Position numbers and translations under genes: made by a program
Shown here: positions 21,601 through 32,498 of the stretch, piece by piece
Position numbering within the stretch: the first letter of the stretch is position 1
Layout of the letters: each line of letters begins with the position of its first letter
NCBI GenBank assembly: GCA_028554755.1
Contig: JAPTOF010000006.1
Coordinates: 11,402,501 to 11,466,500 of the forward strand
DNA length: 64,000 nt
DNA from: Cordia subcordata
Lineage: Eukaryota > Streptophyta > Magnoliopsida > Boraginales > Cordiaceae
Direction of reading: 5' to 3'
The notes under the pieces: generated by a model
Seen by the model: only the letters and a program-made list of their open reading frames with translations
Database searches by the model: none
Told to the model about the DNA's origin: nothing

Positions 21601-21777
21601 CTGGCAGTTTTACTCTATTTTCAGCAGCGACTCAGTTGCGAAAAGCTAATACAGACTCTAAGCTTGGGCCAGTCTAAGCTTCTACCGTGGGGTTGGAGAG
21701 TCTACGAGAGGTTGCCTTCGGTTTCGCTGGAAGCTGAGCTCGCGTCCAGAGTTGACAAGGAGCGTAGCGAAGGATGA
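18622..21777 (+). CDS. DUF2921 membrane protein (At1g52780/At4g21700 type), 1,051 aa
   Basis: One intronless exon from the ATG at 18622 (another in-frame ATG lies at 18631) to TGA. The N-terminus is a hydrophobic signal-like segment (MVLVVLLCVGLADSS, within residues 1-33). A long region of about 690 residues without membrane segments follows. It has several Cys residues (CNPYSY, NWNCNGTDEYCS, CMVGCLGFVDGKGNGC) and N-glycosylation-like sites, so it is probably extracytoplasmic. The C-terminal third has about six hydrophobic segments, around residues 730-750, 762-780, 805-828, 855-878, 912-928 and 985-1003. This layout and length match the plant DUF2921 family, whose biochemical function is not established to my knowledge. 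The Arabidopsis relative At1g52780 lies next to the NPH3-family gene At1g52770, which matches the NPH3-domain gene upstream here. Confidence 0.88.
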   Translation: MIIMSFSIHGWSMMMVLVVLLCVGLADSSIVDREYGPRSTQSMTYKYDRIDELNKECASVLASASELKQDGNRIYRIKEELSFLNGDWWQESVEAPIMPFDDRDVSHSSLDLRSPLKLVSFWVTNVDRGHHRSKKSISVSGVLQMGITLEGLFLQTPDEGSHYFDIWPGHSQLSVHFEGIYTESQKNHGERVMCLLGTTMLPARQPDSNDPWEWVKVTGYTNQPPLVQDDKILLVLQYPRTFTLTNRANRGSMRSLSLKSSLKYFNEVHMSSWRSASANYKFGSENIISKACNPYSYKDTLKDGDIDVYRGFDFCDILQRFTHQEALTIVPNWNCNGTDEYCSKLGPFMTDKEIRATHGSFKDVKLVIQDVQCQGMTLLDNFGFTTVSSVFRAVPPFENQFSAAQRSGLSNMTLAAEGVWNSSGGQLCMVGCLGFVDGKGNGCASRICLYIPRSFSIRQRSIIMGSISSLDGSNSSYFPLSFEKLVRPAELQNLFTASRPYYKYSKIDAAGVLLDKSEPSDFGNVIKKPLLKFPKVEDTDAFLAGLSEDLTLQVSATADPTRNSHLQRTDIQMEILSLGPNFGHYWSSENGSTIGKEYPYQTEVGKQLLNVSAQVSLTGELYQNFSKLFVEGLYDAHTGKMYLIGCRDVRTSWKILHESMGLEAGLDCSIEVVISYPPTTARWLNPTAKISISSQRNGDDSLYFRTIKLQSFPIVYRKQREDILSRRGVEGMLRILTLSMAIAFILSQLFYMRDNKDSVPYISFVMLGVQAFGYSIQLITGAQTFFQGMAPESSESPSYDLDRSQWVVVIDIVGKLLVLVAFLMTVRLTQKVWKSRIRMLTQDSFEPNRFPSEKLVLLTFFSIHIVGYIVVLFIHSVSSNQNPLQAERYIDSTGNIHVMLPWETELEEYVGLAHDFFLLPQIIGNFLWLPQGTSLRKLYYIGITAVRLLPHLYDYMASPVSIPYFTDEYEFVNPRVDFYSKFGDIAIPTIAVLLAVLLYFQQRLSCEKLIQTLSLGQSKLLPWGWRVYERLPSVSLEAELASRVDKERSEG

Positions 21778-22201
21778 TTCTGATGACTACAGAAACACTG
21801 ATATCATGCCTTGTAAACAAAAATGCATAATAGTAGGTGTGATTTTGATAGATTAGTGTTTCTTCTCCAGCTCATACACTTTCTTCTCATGCATGAGGAT
21901 GTGTTGGAAACTATATCATGAAGTTAGAAATTACCCCTCTTGGGATAGAATTTTAGAGCTGTTTTTATCTCAGAAGTGCCAGCTTATTGTCTGACGATGT
22001 AATTATGATGAAATAATTACGACAGTTCACAACCGTTCAATCTCGTTTGTATTGTTTTTACAGTATGAGGGGATACGCGCTCAGTTTTGTTGACGTATGT
22101 TAAAACTACACCTAGAGCTTTGGATGCCTAATGATATCAGCCAGGCTTGAAGAAAGCTAAGATGTTATAGATAAACTCAACTATCATTATTTGGTTATTA
22201 G
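21778..22201. other. Intergenic, 3' flank of the DUF2921 gene
   Basis: Likely holds the 3' UTR. No other feature recognised. Confidence 0.45.
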
Positions 22202-22314
22202 AGGGTGTTTGGCTTTGTTTATTTTGGGTGTTTATAAGCACTGAGGACAAAATTTTCTCAAACATGCTTTTACTATTTAAGTATTTATTTTATATAAGGA
22301 AAGCCAAACACCCT
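22202..22314. mobile_element. 113-bp MITE with AGGGTGTTTGGCTTT terminal inverted repeats
   Basis: AGGGTGTTTGGCTTT at 22202-22216 is mirrored by AAAGCCAAACACCCT at 22300-22314, a perfect 15-bp inverted repeat. The flanks read ATTAG and GTTAG, which may be an imperfect target duplication. There is no coding capacity. Confidence 0.8.
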
Positions 22315-22820
22315 GTTAGATGCTTTCTCCATTTTTGCAGCTAAGCTGACTGCATTTGGCCCAACGAAGACTAATCTGTTTGGACTTAACTGTGAGATTT
22401 CAGCTGTTAAGTTATAGATCTTTTAGCAGTAAACCTTTGATTGAAAGTGTTGTTGATTGCTTGGCTTAATATTTTAGGAACAGAGACTTTAATTGTTTTG
22501 AAGGTAATATTAGAATTTCAAAATTATAGAGTACTATTTTTGAGAAAAGAAGAAAAAAGATAATTTCTAACATGATGTGAAAACTGGCTTTTGAAAAGCA
22601 TTTTTCAAAAATCTTCAATTTGGAGTTTGTAGTTTTTCAATTTTTTAGCTCTAGCTTTTATGTAAAAGCACTTTTAAAAATTTTTCAAACATGTTAATTT
22701 TAATTTTTAAACTCACATAAAGTACGTTTGAGTGTCTAAAAATTAGGCCAAACAGACTTTGGCTTGGTTTTGGTCGGGTACTTTAATCCTCGCAAATTAT
22801 ATGCTGCACCTGCAAGGTGT

Positions 22821-22920
22821 ACCTGTTTGTTTGTTCAATACCCACAACTGTTTGTTCAGTGATTGTTTGTCCAATACTACACAACTGTTTGTTCAGTATC
22901 TTACAATTATTTATTTAATG
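22821..22920. repeat. Degenerate TGTTTGTTCA repeat array (short)
   Basis: Four to six imperfect copies of a unit around ACAACTGTTTGTTCAGT, some with TTGTCCAATA or TTATTTAATG variants. A longer array with a closely related core lies at 30401-30770. Confidence 0.6.
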
Positions 22921-23593
22921 GTGTACCTTACACCGTATACCTTCAGGTACATGATATAAGTTCTCCTTTAATCACTCCGCTTATTCAGTTTGGATGAACT
23001 GATAAAGGAAAGGTGAAGGTGGGTTTGGCCTAATCCTCTCCTGTTAACCAATTTTTAATGTCATCTCATTAGAACAAAATTTTATTTTTCCATTTTCGTG
23101 GTGTTATTATCCTTTCTCTCGCAAATCCAAATGAACCCAAAAGGATATAAGGAGGAAACCAATGGTCCCACATTGAAATAGGAGCACAAGAATAAACTAA
23201 TAATATACATATGTAGACTCAAGATTTAACACTTTAAATTTCTGAATCATAGTTATTTTTAATCTATTAATGTTGACACTTGGTTATTCTTCCAATTCTC
23301 CGCTCTTACCACCACAAATTGGTATTATAGCAATGGATCTTTTAGAAATTATGGGCCAAAATTTGAAAGCTCTATGGATATCATGGTGATGTGAAAGCAA
23401 ATCACATGCAGTCTCAAGTTTTAGAGAGTGTTTGTCATACTTATTTGAGTGTTTATATGTATTCAAAATAAAATTTTAATTAGATTAACTTTTTATTTTG
23501 GGTATTCTTTTTATTTCTAATTTAGTTTTTATTGTTTTTTTTTTTAATTTCGAGTGGTTATAAGCACTCAATAAGCACTATGAAACACCTTCT
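22921..23593. other. Intergenic, nothing recognised
   Basis: AT-rich. No supported gene or element. Confidence 0.4.
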
Positions 23594-23830
23594 TATGTTG
23601 TGTTTGGTATAAGCATATTATAAGATACTTATCTTATTTGATATTTATATAAAAAAATATTTTTTTTTAAATTTTTATAAAATACTTGTGAGATGTCTTA
23701 TCTATAGTTATAAAAAATAAGTTAAGGATGAATTATTTATATCTTTTAAAATAAAAAGAGATAATAAACCTTTCTTCTTTTACATTAATAAGATAAGCAT
23801 CTTATAATTAACTTATTTCAAACACCACAT
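23594..23830. mobile_element. MITE with ATGTTGTGTTTGG termini
   Basis: The left end ATGTTGTGTTTGGTATAAG pairs with the right end CTTATTTCAAACACCACAT. Further in, TATAAGATACTTATCTTATT is mirrored by AATAAGATAAGCATCTTATA. The element is about 237 bp and non-coding. Confidence 0.7.
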
Positions 23831-24491
23831 TAATTTGTTGCTAGTTGCTCAAGTCACTTTTATCATACCATGAGTACCGACAGAAGAAATAGCATGAGAC
23901 TTGGAAAAACAAAGAGGTTGCCCCAAGTAATTGGACCTTCTAGATTGCTAATAGCCTTTTCTTCAAAATAAAAAATAAAAAAATAAAGTACAAAAGAGAT
24001 CTTCTGAATAAGGTGCTTTTTTATTGTATACTCAAAGTTTTGAATTTAAAACTCATTAGGTCAGTAAGTAATTAATTATCATGATGTCCCATGACTATCA
24101 AATGACTTATTCTATTCCACTAAAAGTTGATGCAAACTTTGTTGGGAAGAATCTTTTTGTCACCCAAATTCAATAAAAAATTATATGTTGTGACTCAGCA
24201 CATGAAATTATTCCACCATTAGGTCACAAAAATATGTTCAATTATTGATCCATGCCAGACAACTCAGTGCTTTTATCTTACTATTTTGCTCATTAGACAT
24301 TCATTAATCAAATTTAAAAAAATGTCATATTTTATAATGATGGGAAAAAATCTATATTGGAGGTAATTTTAATAAATATATAAAAAAAATTTTACAGTCT
24401 AATGTTATTGCTATTTAAAAAAGCGTTTAACTCAAATTTACCGTAAAAAAGTTATTTTACTATTTAGTAACAAAAAGACAAAAAACTTAAT

Positions 24492-25345
24492 TTGGATTAA
24501 AAATAAATTTTAAAATTAAAAGTATCATTGGAAAAAATGTATATATTTTTGTAAATTGTTGTAATGAATACCTATATAATTATAATTTGATGTCCACGTT
24601 TTGCCTAAACATAATTTGAGAGAAAATAGTATTAACAATTTTTTTCAAAAACTTATTCAATTTAGCCCAAATTTAAATTTGTTCATTAAATACCTAACCC
24701 ACCTACTTTTTTGTAAGCATTATTTTCTTTTTTTCTATTCAAGATCAATCCAAAGCAAACTCTTAATTTATACAAATACAAGTAAGCAACAAAACGAAAA
24801 GAAACAAACAAAAGATTTAAATTAAGAGAAGATTGAAAACATGAATATATTCGAGGTACGAAAATTTTGTTTATTATTATTATTATTATTATTATTATGC
24901 AGCTTTGTCTTCTTGGATTAAAAATAAATTTTAAAATTAAAAGTATCATTGGAAAAAATGTATATATTTTTGTAAATTGTTGTAATGAATACCTATATAA
25001 TTATAATTTGATGTCCACGTTTTGCCTAAACATAATTTGAGAGAAAATAGTATTAACAATTTTTTTCAAAAACTTATTCAATTTAGCCCAAATTTAAATT
25101 TGTTCATTAAATACCTAACCCACCTACTTTTTTGTAAGCATTATTTTCTTTTTTTCTATTCAAGATCAATCCAAAGCAAACTCTTAATTTATACAAATAC
25201 AAGTAAGCAACAAAACGAAAAGAAACAAACAAAAGATTTAAATTAAGAGAAGATTGAAAACATGAATATATTCGAGGTACGAAAATTTTGTTTATTATTA
25301 TTATTATTATTATTATGATGTCATTTTACAGCTTTGTCTTCTTGG
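24492..25345. repeat. Near-perfect 421-bp tandem duplication
   Basis: Unit 1 is 24492-24912 and unit 2 is 24913 to about 25345. Both start TTGGATTAAAAATAAATTTT and end CAGCTTTGTCTTC. I see no substitution between them. They differ only in the number of TTA repeats and in about 12 extra bases (GATGTCATTTTA) near the end of unit 2. The 74-codon open frames inside (24601 and 25022) are simply copies of each other and look non-coding. Confidence 0.9.
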
Positions 25346-27880
25346 TTGTCATGAAGAGATACGGTGTGTGTTGCATTGGCCTTCACGAGGAATAGTCAAC
25401 ATTGGAGTGCTTACATTTATTTATTTATTTTTTAACTTTTTCTTCTTTTTCTTTTTAATTGTTCCTGTTGCCTTTTATCACGCTACCGATGGTTGACTTG
25501 ACGTGCCATATTAATCAAAAGTTGGTTGACAGTGTCTTCAATATTACTGCAACAAATCACCACCATACCTATAGTTCCATTTCATAATGATAATGCATCT
25601 AGAAGCTTTAGATTTTTTTTTTTTGGCAAATTTATAAAGAGACCACAAGATTCCATGTCTCTATGACCCCTAAGGAAATTTGAATTAATTAAGAGATTAT
25701 TTTGATAAATCTCGTCTATCTAATCAAAATCGTGCAATTTTCAAATGGCATTACCCTAATATAATTTATAAACTTGAAAAAATTTTCTTGATATTCTTTC
25801 TCTTAAAAAGAAGATTGATAAATGACTCATTTGATCTTTTATTTTTGACTCTTTGATAATTAAATCTTTTATTAATAAAACACAACAATTGAATCCCTTA
25901 TTTTGTAATTAGTGACCTTAAATCTTGAGTTCAAAAAATATCAAAATAATAACAATTTTCACTCTCTTATCTTTATAATTTGTAACGTTGTTAGTCCCTT
26001 TTAATCCACAGCCAATATTTTCTGGACATTTTTTGAGTTGCAAACTAACGGCTAAAAAATTTGTAAAGGCAAGGGATTGTCGCATTTTTAAAATAAGAAA
26101 TTTTACTATTGAAAAATAAAAAAAGACAAAATAAATTATTTATCCAAAAAAAGGAGAGGAGGAAAAAAAAAAAAAAAGGGGGGGTCTATGAGAGTCTATG
26201 GCATGCCATCAAGAAGGGTTCTCTACATTGGGGACCAAGGCTAAGTGGTTCTCCAAGTTAATTGGACTTGAATGAATTGAATTATTCATTTCGTGCCCTA
26301 CTCAAAGCCACTCTATGCTGTCTGCTTTGTGGGGGGTAGGCTACCACATCAATGATTTGCAAGATAAATGAGTTTTGAGCTTTAGCCTCAAACTTGGTCT
26401 AGTAGATTAGTAATTTAGTTTAGGATCTACTTGTAACGCTTATTATGCATTATAGATTGTAAAGGTTATAATTTTTACAGATTTTTATAAGATATTTTGA
26501 AATAATTTTGTACTTTCGGTTTCTAAAACTACTTGTTTCTAATATTTCACTATTTTTAATTTTTGAAATTATTTAATTCTACTAATAAAAGTATAAAACT
26601 TGTAGTAGGATTGCTTTGACTCACTATTGACATTGCTTTGACTCTTAAATAAAGTTTCGCTGGACCATAAACTGCCTTTCTGTTTATGCATATTTTTGTA
26701 AAGCTTAACCTATTCATCTTGATAAGAAATATAAAATTCCAGACTCAAACTAATTCTGATTAGGTCAAATACCTCAATACTTCATATAATAGTTTTGAAA
26801 CTCATTTTTTGAAATGTTTGAAACGTAGTTACTGATATGATAAAAAAAATTGAGTCGCACGAGCCAAAATCAACACCTAATGGTTGTCAAATCACAATTT
26901 AGTGGTCTAGTTCGTTATGTAGAAAGCAACAAATTAAAAGAGTTCCATACCGAAATTAATGCTATCTCCATCCCGCAAATATTTACTTGCATTTGTACAT
27001 AATTTAAGAAAATATAATTAAAATAGCTAAAGTCATAAATTTTGCCTAGGTTTTTAGTATATCACTCCATTATTTTAATTATAATATAATTAAGATAATA
27101 AAATTTCCTTAGTGTTCTCCTAATCTTCCCCTCCATTAATGTATAGTAGTATTAAATTACTGCAATTAATAGGAACATAATAATGAGAATGCACCTTAAA
27201 TAGGGATATATATATACACACACATATATGAAAGTTAATTACTTAACTATTCATTTAAACTGAAAATGAGATTATAATTTAGGACAACCCAAAAAAAATA
27301 CCTTCGAACACATATATAGGACCTAAAACGAGAATAAGTTGAATCCATCATTCTTATAACTTATAAATCACATCACTCATCAATTAATCTTTATGCTGTT
27401 GTTTGTCTTAATCGCATATATATTTATATATATATAAACTTTTACCAGCACAAATATATATGAAGAACAATAAGCATAGCTCTCAAACATATATAATATT
27501 CACGATATGATGGTTATACAAGACAGAAAAGTGAACAAATGCATCCATAGACAAGAACGGTGTTAAAGGGGAATAACAAGACAACAACATAAATGTGACT
27601 AAAGTTGGAATAAAGCATGGTTATATTATAATAATTATAATAATTAAAAAACTATAGTGACAAATGATTTAATAGAAGAAAGAGTGAGATGAGCTGTCCT
27701 TAATTATTAAAACGGCTTAAAATTCAGTAGCTAACAAAATCAATCCCTAGAATAGCCTAACCTTTTGTATCCCTTAAGATTTAGACGTATTTTCCAATAT
27801 AAAATGGATTAAAGAATTGTTAGGTTCTTGGACTATTGGCATATAGCCATTGCGACATGGTACCCCCCTCTCTCTCTCTC

Positions 27881-27883
<3 letters not shown>
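25346..27883. other. Intergenic, no gene recognised
   Basis: Long AT-rich stretch with A- and G-homopolymers near 26163-26186. No coding frame with a domain, RNA gene or clear element was found. Confidence 0.45.

Positions 27884-27935
<52 letters not shown>
27884..27935. repeat. (AT)26 microsatellite
   Basis: An uninterrupted AT dinucleotide run preceded by a short CT run. The open frames crossing it (poly Ile-Tyr) are artefacts of the repeat. Confidence 0.95.
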
Positions 27936-27942
<7 letters not shown>

Positions 27943-30400
27943 GTGTATATATACATACATACATGTATGTTCTTATCGTGTTTGTTGTAAGCTCTCGAAT
28001 CTATCATCAAGATCATGATTCCAAAACTTTGTGATTTTCTTTTTTCAAATAAGCTCCAATAACTTGCATTACAATTTTTTTTGGGAAACTTAAAGCAAGA
28101 CGATTTTATTTTCATAATCAAATGGTTGGTTTTTTCGGTATCTTTTTCTTCATCTTATTCCTTTTTTTTTTTTTTTTGAATGACCTAAACACCAATAAAT
28201 ATAAACATTTTAATACAAATTAAATATCAATACTAGTACAAGATAATCAAAAGCTCTGATGACCTAAAGACTGGGTCTAAGATCAAAGATCATACTAAAA
28301 TCTTGGGGAAAAATCAAAGTTCTGCTGAAAACATCAGGAACTTCTGATCAAGAAGAACCTTCAAACCATAAGATCATGAGGAAACTTTCTCATATTATAT
28401 TACATTATTGGATGTTTAGTCTGCAGATATTTAATCATCCTCACAGATTTTATAATGTTGTTTTCGGAATTTGCTAAGTACATGACGATGAGCAAGGGAT
28501 AGATTATAACAGCTGCCCAATGAAAAAACAAGTAGTGGAAGATAAATTTGGTTGGAAAATAACGTAGCTGAGGTCTTATTAATGACACGTAATGTCAGGC
28601 CGATGATTTCAGCACATACGAAATGCGATAAGACGAAGTCATGGAGGAATTTTTGCCTTTAATTAATTTTTGTCAACTTTTATGGTGCATGCGTAGTATA
28701 AAAAGCTCATATCTTATCAAATCTTGAAAGGTGTATTTCTTTAGACTTGCAAAATTCAAGTCTCCTTTTGACAGAAAAAGAAGAACATTCAAGAGTCCTC
28801 GATATTTTTTAGCTCATCAATTTTTATTTATTTATTTTGCTTTGGTAGATCTGGTATTTTGGTTGGAGTATAATAGAATGGTACCTGAGCAGGCATGGGT
28901 TAAAATTGTAACAATTAAATGCTTATATTATGTGGGTACGGTGCCAATCTCCAAGGTTTGTGCTTGTCGAAAATGAGTATATTTTACTACGAAATCGACT
29001 GATACGTCATCTAATGACAAACTCAATGCATATTTATTAGGGTTCAGCCATCAGTGTTATAATGGATAACTAAATGGTAATTCAATAAATAGTGGTATAT
29101 TTGTTAAAAACCTCAAATTGTGGTGTTAAATATATATATATATATATACACACTAACTAGTGTTACACCTGTGTGATGTACGGAGAGCGATATATGTGAT
29201 TGGATATATTACAGTTATAGAGTTTTTGCATCTTACTAAATAATTATTAAAACAATTATATACTATAGAATTAATAAAATAATAATGATATATATAGAGA
29301 AAGGTCATAATATTAATTAAATTAAATTATTTAATATAGGAATGTAACTAAATAAATGATGGAAAATAAAAAATGATCTAAGAATGAGCATATTTAATTA
29401 ATTGATAAGTAATTATAGAAAGTTTATCATATAAAGCGCCACTTGACAGCATAAAATTACAACTTATTTTGGTTTATTATACAATATATATCTATATATA
29501 TACATATATATGTATATATATACATGTACACGTATACATAACAACCAGCCCCCCCCCCCCCCAAAAAAAAAGAAAAGTAAAACTAGCCCATTTGGCTAAT
29601 AGTGAATACCTTACACTTTCAGTTATGCTTCTTTAGTCCAATTATGCTATTTTTTCTTTGACAAAATATAACATAGAAATCAAATAAAATAATGTAAAAA
29701 CGTAAATTGACTAGTTGTGTCTGCTATATTTGAGATGATTTCTGTGTGTTTGATGGAAGCATTAAAAGTTGCGAGACAAATATAGATGTTTTCAATATGA
29801 AACTGGGATTAAATTGACTTAAGTTATTTTATGAAAAAGTATAGTAGTGTACTTGTGTTTTCTGTGGACAAATATTAAAATGGTTCTTTGGTATATTTTA
29901 AATCTTATTATCATTATGTGTGTGAAATTTGATTTATATTATGTTATGTTTTTTCAACATTTGGATTGAATTTTTCAACCCTTATATAGATTGTTTAACT
30001 AGTTAAACTTTCTTGCTGTTCCCAATCGCCACTAAAATGTTGCACAATTTGATTAGTCTTGTGTCTCTGACAAGAACGGACTCTTAAAAGAAGATTAGAT
30101 TTGACGTTCTGAATTGATTAAAAATATAATATTAATGTAACTTATAAGTTAATGAATTCATGATTTTAAAACTAGTTGATAATTAGTCTAAAACAGGTAA
30201 CTTCAAAACTACAAAATGGTGAACTGGAGACGGCAAATATCATACCTTTGACTTGAACTCAAATATTTAATTCCCTCATTTAAGATAAAATATTCCATTG
30301 ACAAAGGAAAGAAACAAAGGAAAAAAAAAGAAAGGTAAGGGATCTTACATCATGGCTTTTTACAAAGTGTTTTGTCATTAAGTATTGTGTTTTTTTTGGA
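27936..30400. other. Intergenic, low-complexity
   Basis: AT-rich with further TA repeats near 29130-29150 and 29485-29530, and a run of 14 C at about 29549-29562. The 81-codon frame at 28731-28976 has no recognisable domain. Confidence 0.45.
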
Positions 30401-30770
30401 CAACTATTTATTCACTGATCATTTGTTCATTAGCTTATAACTATTTGTTTACTAATTATTTGTTCATTACTTTACAATTATTTGTTTACTGACTTTTATA
30501 TATACATCAAATATTTGTTCACTATCTCAGAACTATTTGTTCACTGCTCTCACATACACAGGCACACAAATATAGACATATTTATTTGTTCACTAATTCA
30601 TATATATTTGTTTACCACTCCATATATATTTATTTACCATTCCACATATATTTGTTCATCATTCTCTTACACATATAGACGTATACAAATACATCAAATA
30701 TTTGATCACTGTCTTTTATATATACATCAAATATTTGTTTACCCTACATAACTATTTGTTCACCCTACAT
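30401..30770. repeat. Degenerate ATTTGTTCACT repeat array, about 370 bp
   Basis: Roughly fifteen imperfect units carry a core like (A/T)TATTTGTTCACT, separated by 8-25 bp of variable sequence. A larger sub-repeat, TTTTATATATACATCAAATATTTG, occurs near 30494 and 30714. The core resembles the short array at 22821-22920. No CRISPR-like regularity is present. Confidence 0.65.
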
Positions 30771-32208
30771 GTATGCATACTTAAAGGTAATAAGGACTTT
30801 AATGGCGAATTGAGCTTAGAGCGTCTAAACACCACATGGGAGATATCGTTAGAATCGCGATGAGGATAAAAAGAGATTGGTGGTTGCGACGTGGCGAGAT
30901 GATGCCGAAATCTTTATTTGCATGAGGAAGAAGACGACGAAGGCTTTTACGGTAGATTGACACCTATGAGATTTTGATTTTTATCCAATGTGATATGACC
31001 TGTAGTTTCAGTGAAGCAAAGAAGAAAAGAAGAGAAAAAGAAAGAGGTAAGGAGAGAGAATAATGAAGAGGGAGAAAGGAGGAGAGAGAGAGAGAGAGAA
31101 ATAGCGTTCTTTTGCGGAGCTTTTTTTTTTAATTTAAAATGTGAAGGAATATGATGCTCTACAGAAACATCATACTGTAGAAGGAACATGATATAATTTG
31201 TGGAAAGGTAAAATATATTAAACTCCTTATCATTTCTTTAAAATGCATTGAAATATCTTGTCTTATTAAAACTTTCTCATAATCTTCATTCATTTTTAAA
31301 GAGTCGCCCCTAATCTCTCTTCTTTTTTAAAACATAACATACATTCCCTTTCCAAAGGAGATACAACATATTATTCTAGAAAATAAAGAAAAAATTATAA
31401 AGGATTTTGAAAGTACAAATCGCTATGCACCCTCCTTGGGCTTGTAAAAATACATCAAAAACTGGTGGTACAAAAACTTCTTTATAATTCCCTTATAAGC
31501 ACAGAAAATAAACATAGCTTCCCTCGACATCCAAAAAAAAATTGCCATTTTCAACTGACTCGTAATTAAAAATTAGCACATGCCCCCTTGTAATCCTCTA
31601 AAAGTACATCAAATTTTCTTATAATCCTTCAAAAATACATTGTACCTTCTAGAGTATAAAAGTCAATTTAATTTTTAATTGACATTGATCTAAAATGATG
31701 ATTTTTTAAACAAAGGAGAAAGTGTATTTATTTTCGATGATCATAAAAAGATTATGAAGGGATTTTTGTACCATGGCGTTGTTTTTCTTGAGCAATGCTA
31801 CGATGCTGAAACGTAGAACCTAGGTGCGCCCGCACCCCCCACGCTAGATGGATTCAACAAACCGAACAATTGAGATCTTAATTAACGTCAAATGTCCATG
31901 TAATTTAACGGTACAAATTGGGCAGTTCAGCAGTAGTGTGCACGCAAGAAGTGTTCGAGTGTAATGAAACGTCGCTTAATTAGTCAAAAAGATGTTGGAA
32001 TGTGGCATCCATTAATGAATTATTTAGTGAAGCTTCCTTGAACACAACATATAAAATAGACACTACCATCCAATCATATATTCAAACTCTATGCACCCCC
32101 GCCAAATTTCTTTTTTCTTTTTTAAATTCTTGAATAATTTGTGAAAAATGTGCTATTTTTTAGCCGCTTGTCTGCACCACAACTGGACCTTGCTTGTTAT
32201 GTGTGTGT
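30771..32208. other. Intergenic upstream of the first ABCG40-type gene
   Basis: Contains a purine-rich tract (31020-31110, GA repeats) and a GC-richer patch near 31830-31850 (GTGCGCCCGCACCCCCCACG). No supported gene. Promoter elements further than the TATA-like sequence could not be assigned. Confidence 0.4.
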
Positions 32209-32249
32209 GTATATATATATATTTCTTTAGTCTGTGGACTAGCATCAAA
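32209..32249 (+). promoter_or_regulatory. Putative TATA region and start-site block of ABCG40-type copy A
   Basis: A TATATATATATAT run is followed by CTTTAGTCTGTGGACTA. The second copy has a TATATAA element followed at the same spacing by CTCTAGCCTGTGGACTA (47507-47532). The shared CTGTGGACTA block after a TATA-like sequence suggests a conserved core promoter and transcription start. This is inferred from the comparison only. Confidence 0.5.
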
Positions 32250-32498
32250 CAAACATTGACAACTTCTCTTTCTTCCTTGCATTTCTCAATTCATTTGATT
32301 CATTTCAACAACCCACTTGACCATGTTACAAACTTAGATATGGTTCTTTAGAAATAAGTTTCAACTTTTGAGCAAAAAGAATTGCTTATCTTGATTTATA
32401 CCATCTTAGTTCTTGCAAAGAGTTTTTGGGTTTTTGTTATCTTGGAGTTTTGATAAGAGAAAAAAAGTGTTGGATTTCATCTGTTTTTGCTTGTTAAG

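Noticed and set aside
24601..25246. Two identical 74-codon frames as a duplicated small gene
   Set aside because: Their identity is explained by the 421-bp tandem duplication, and the sequence is low-complexity and AT-rich.
27828..28121. Open frames over the (AT)n tract, including a poly Ile-Tyr protein
   Set aside because: Produced by the microsatellite on both strands.
28731..28976. 81-codon frame in the DUF2921-ABCG40 spacer
   Set aside because: No domain and no supporting context.
30401..30770. CRISPR array
   Set aside because: Units are degenerate with irregular spacing, and the window is a plant nuclear genome.
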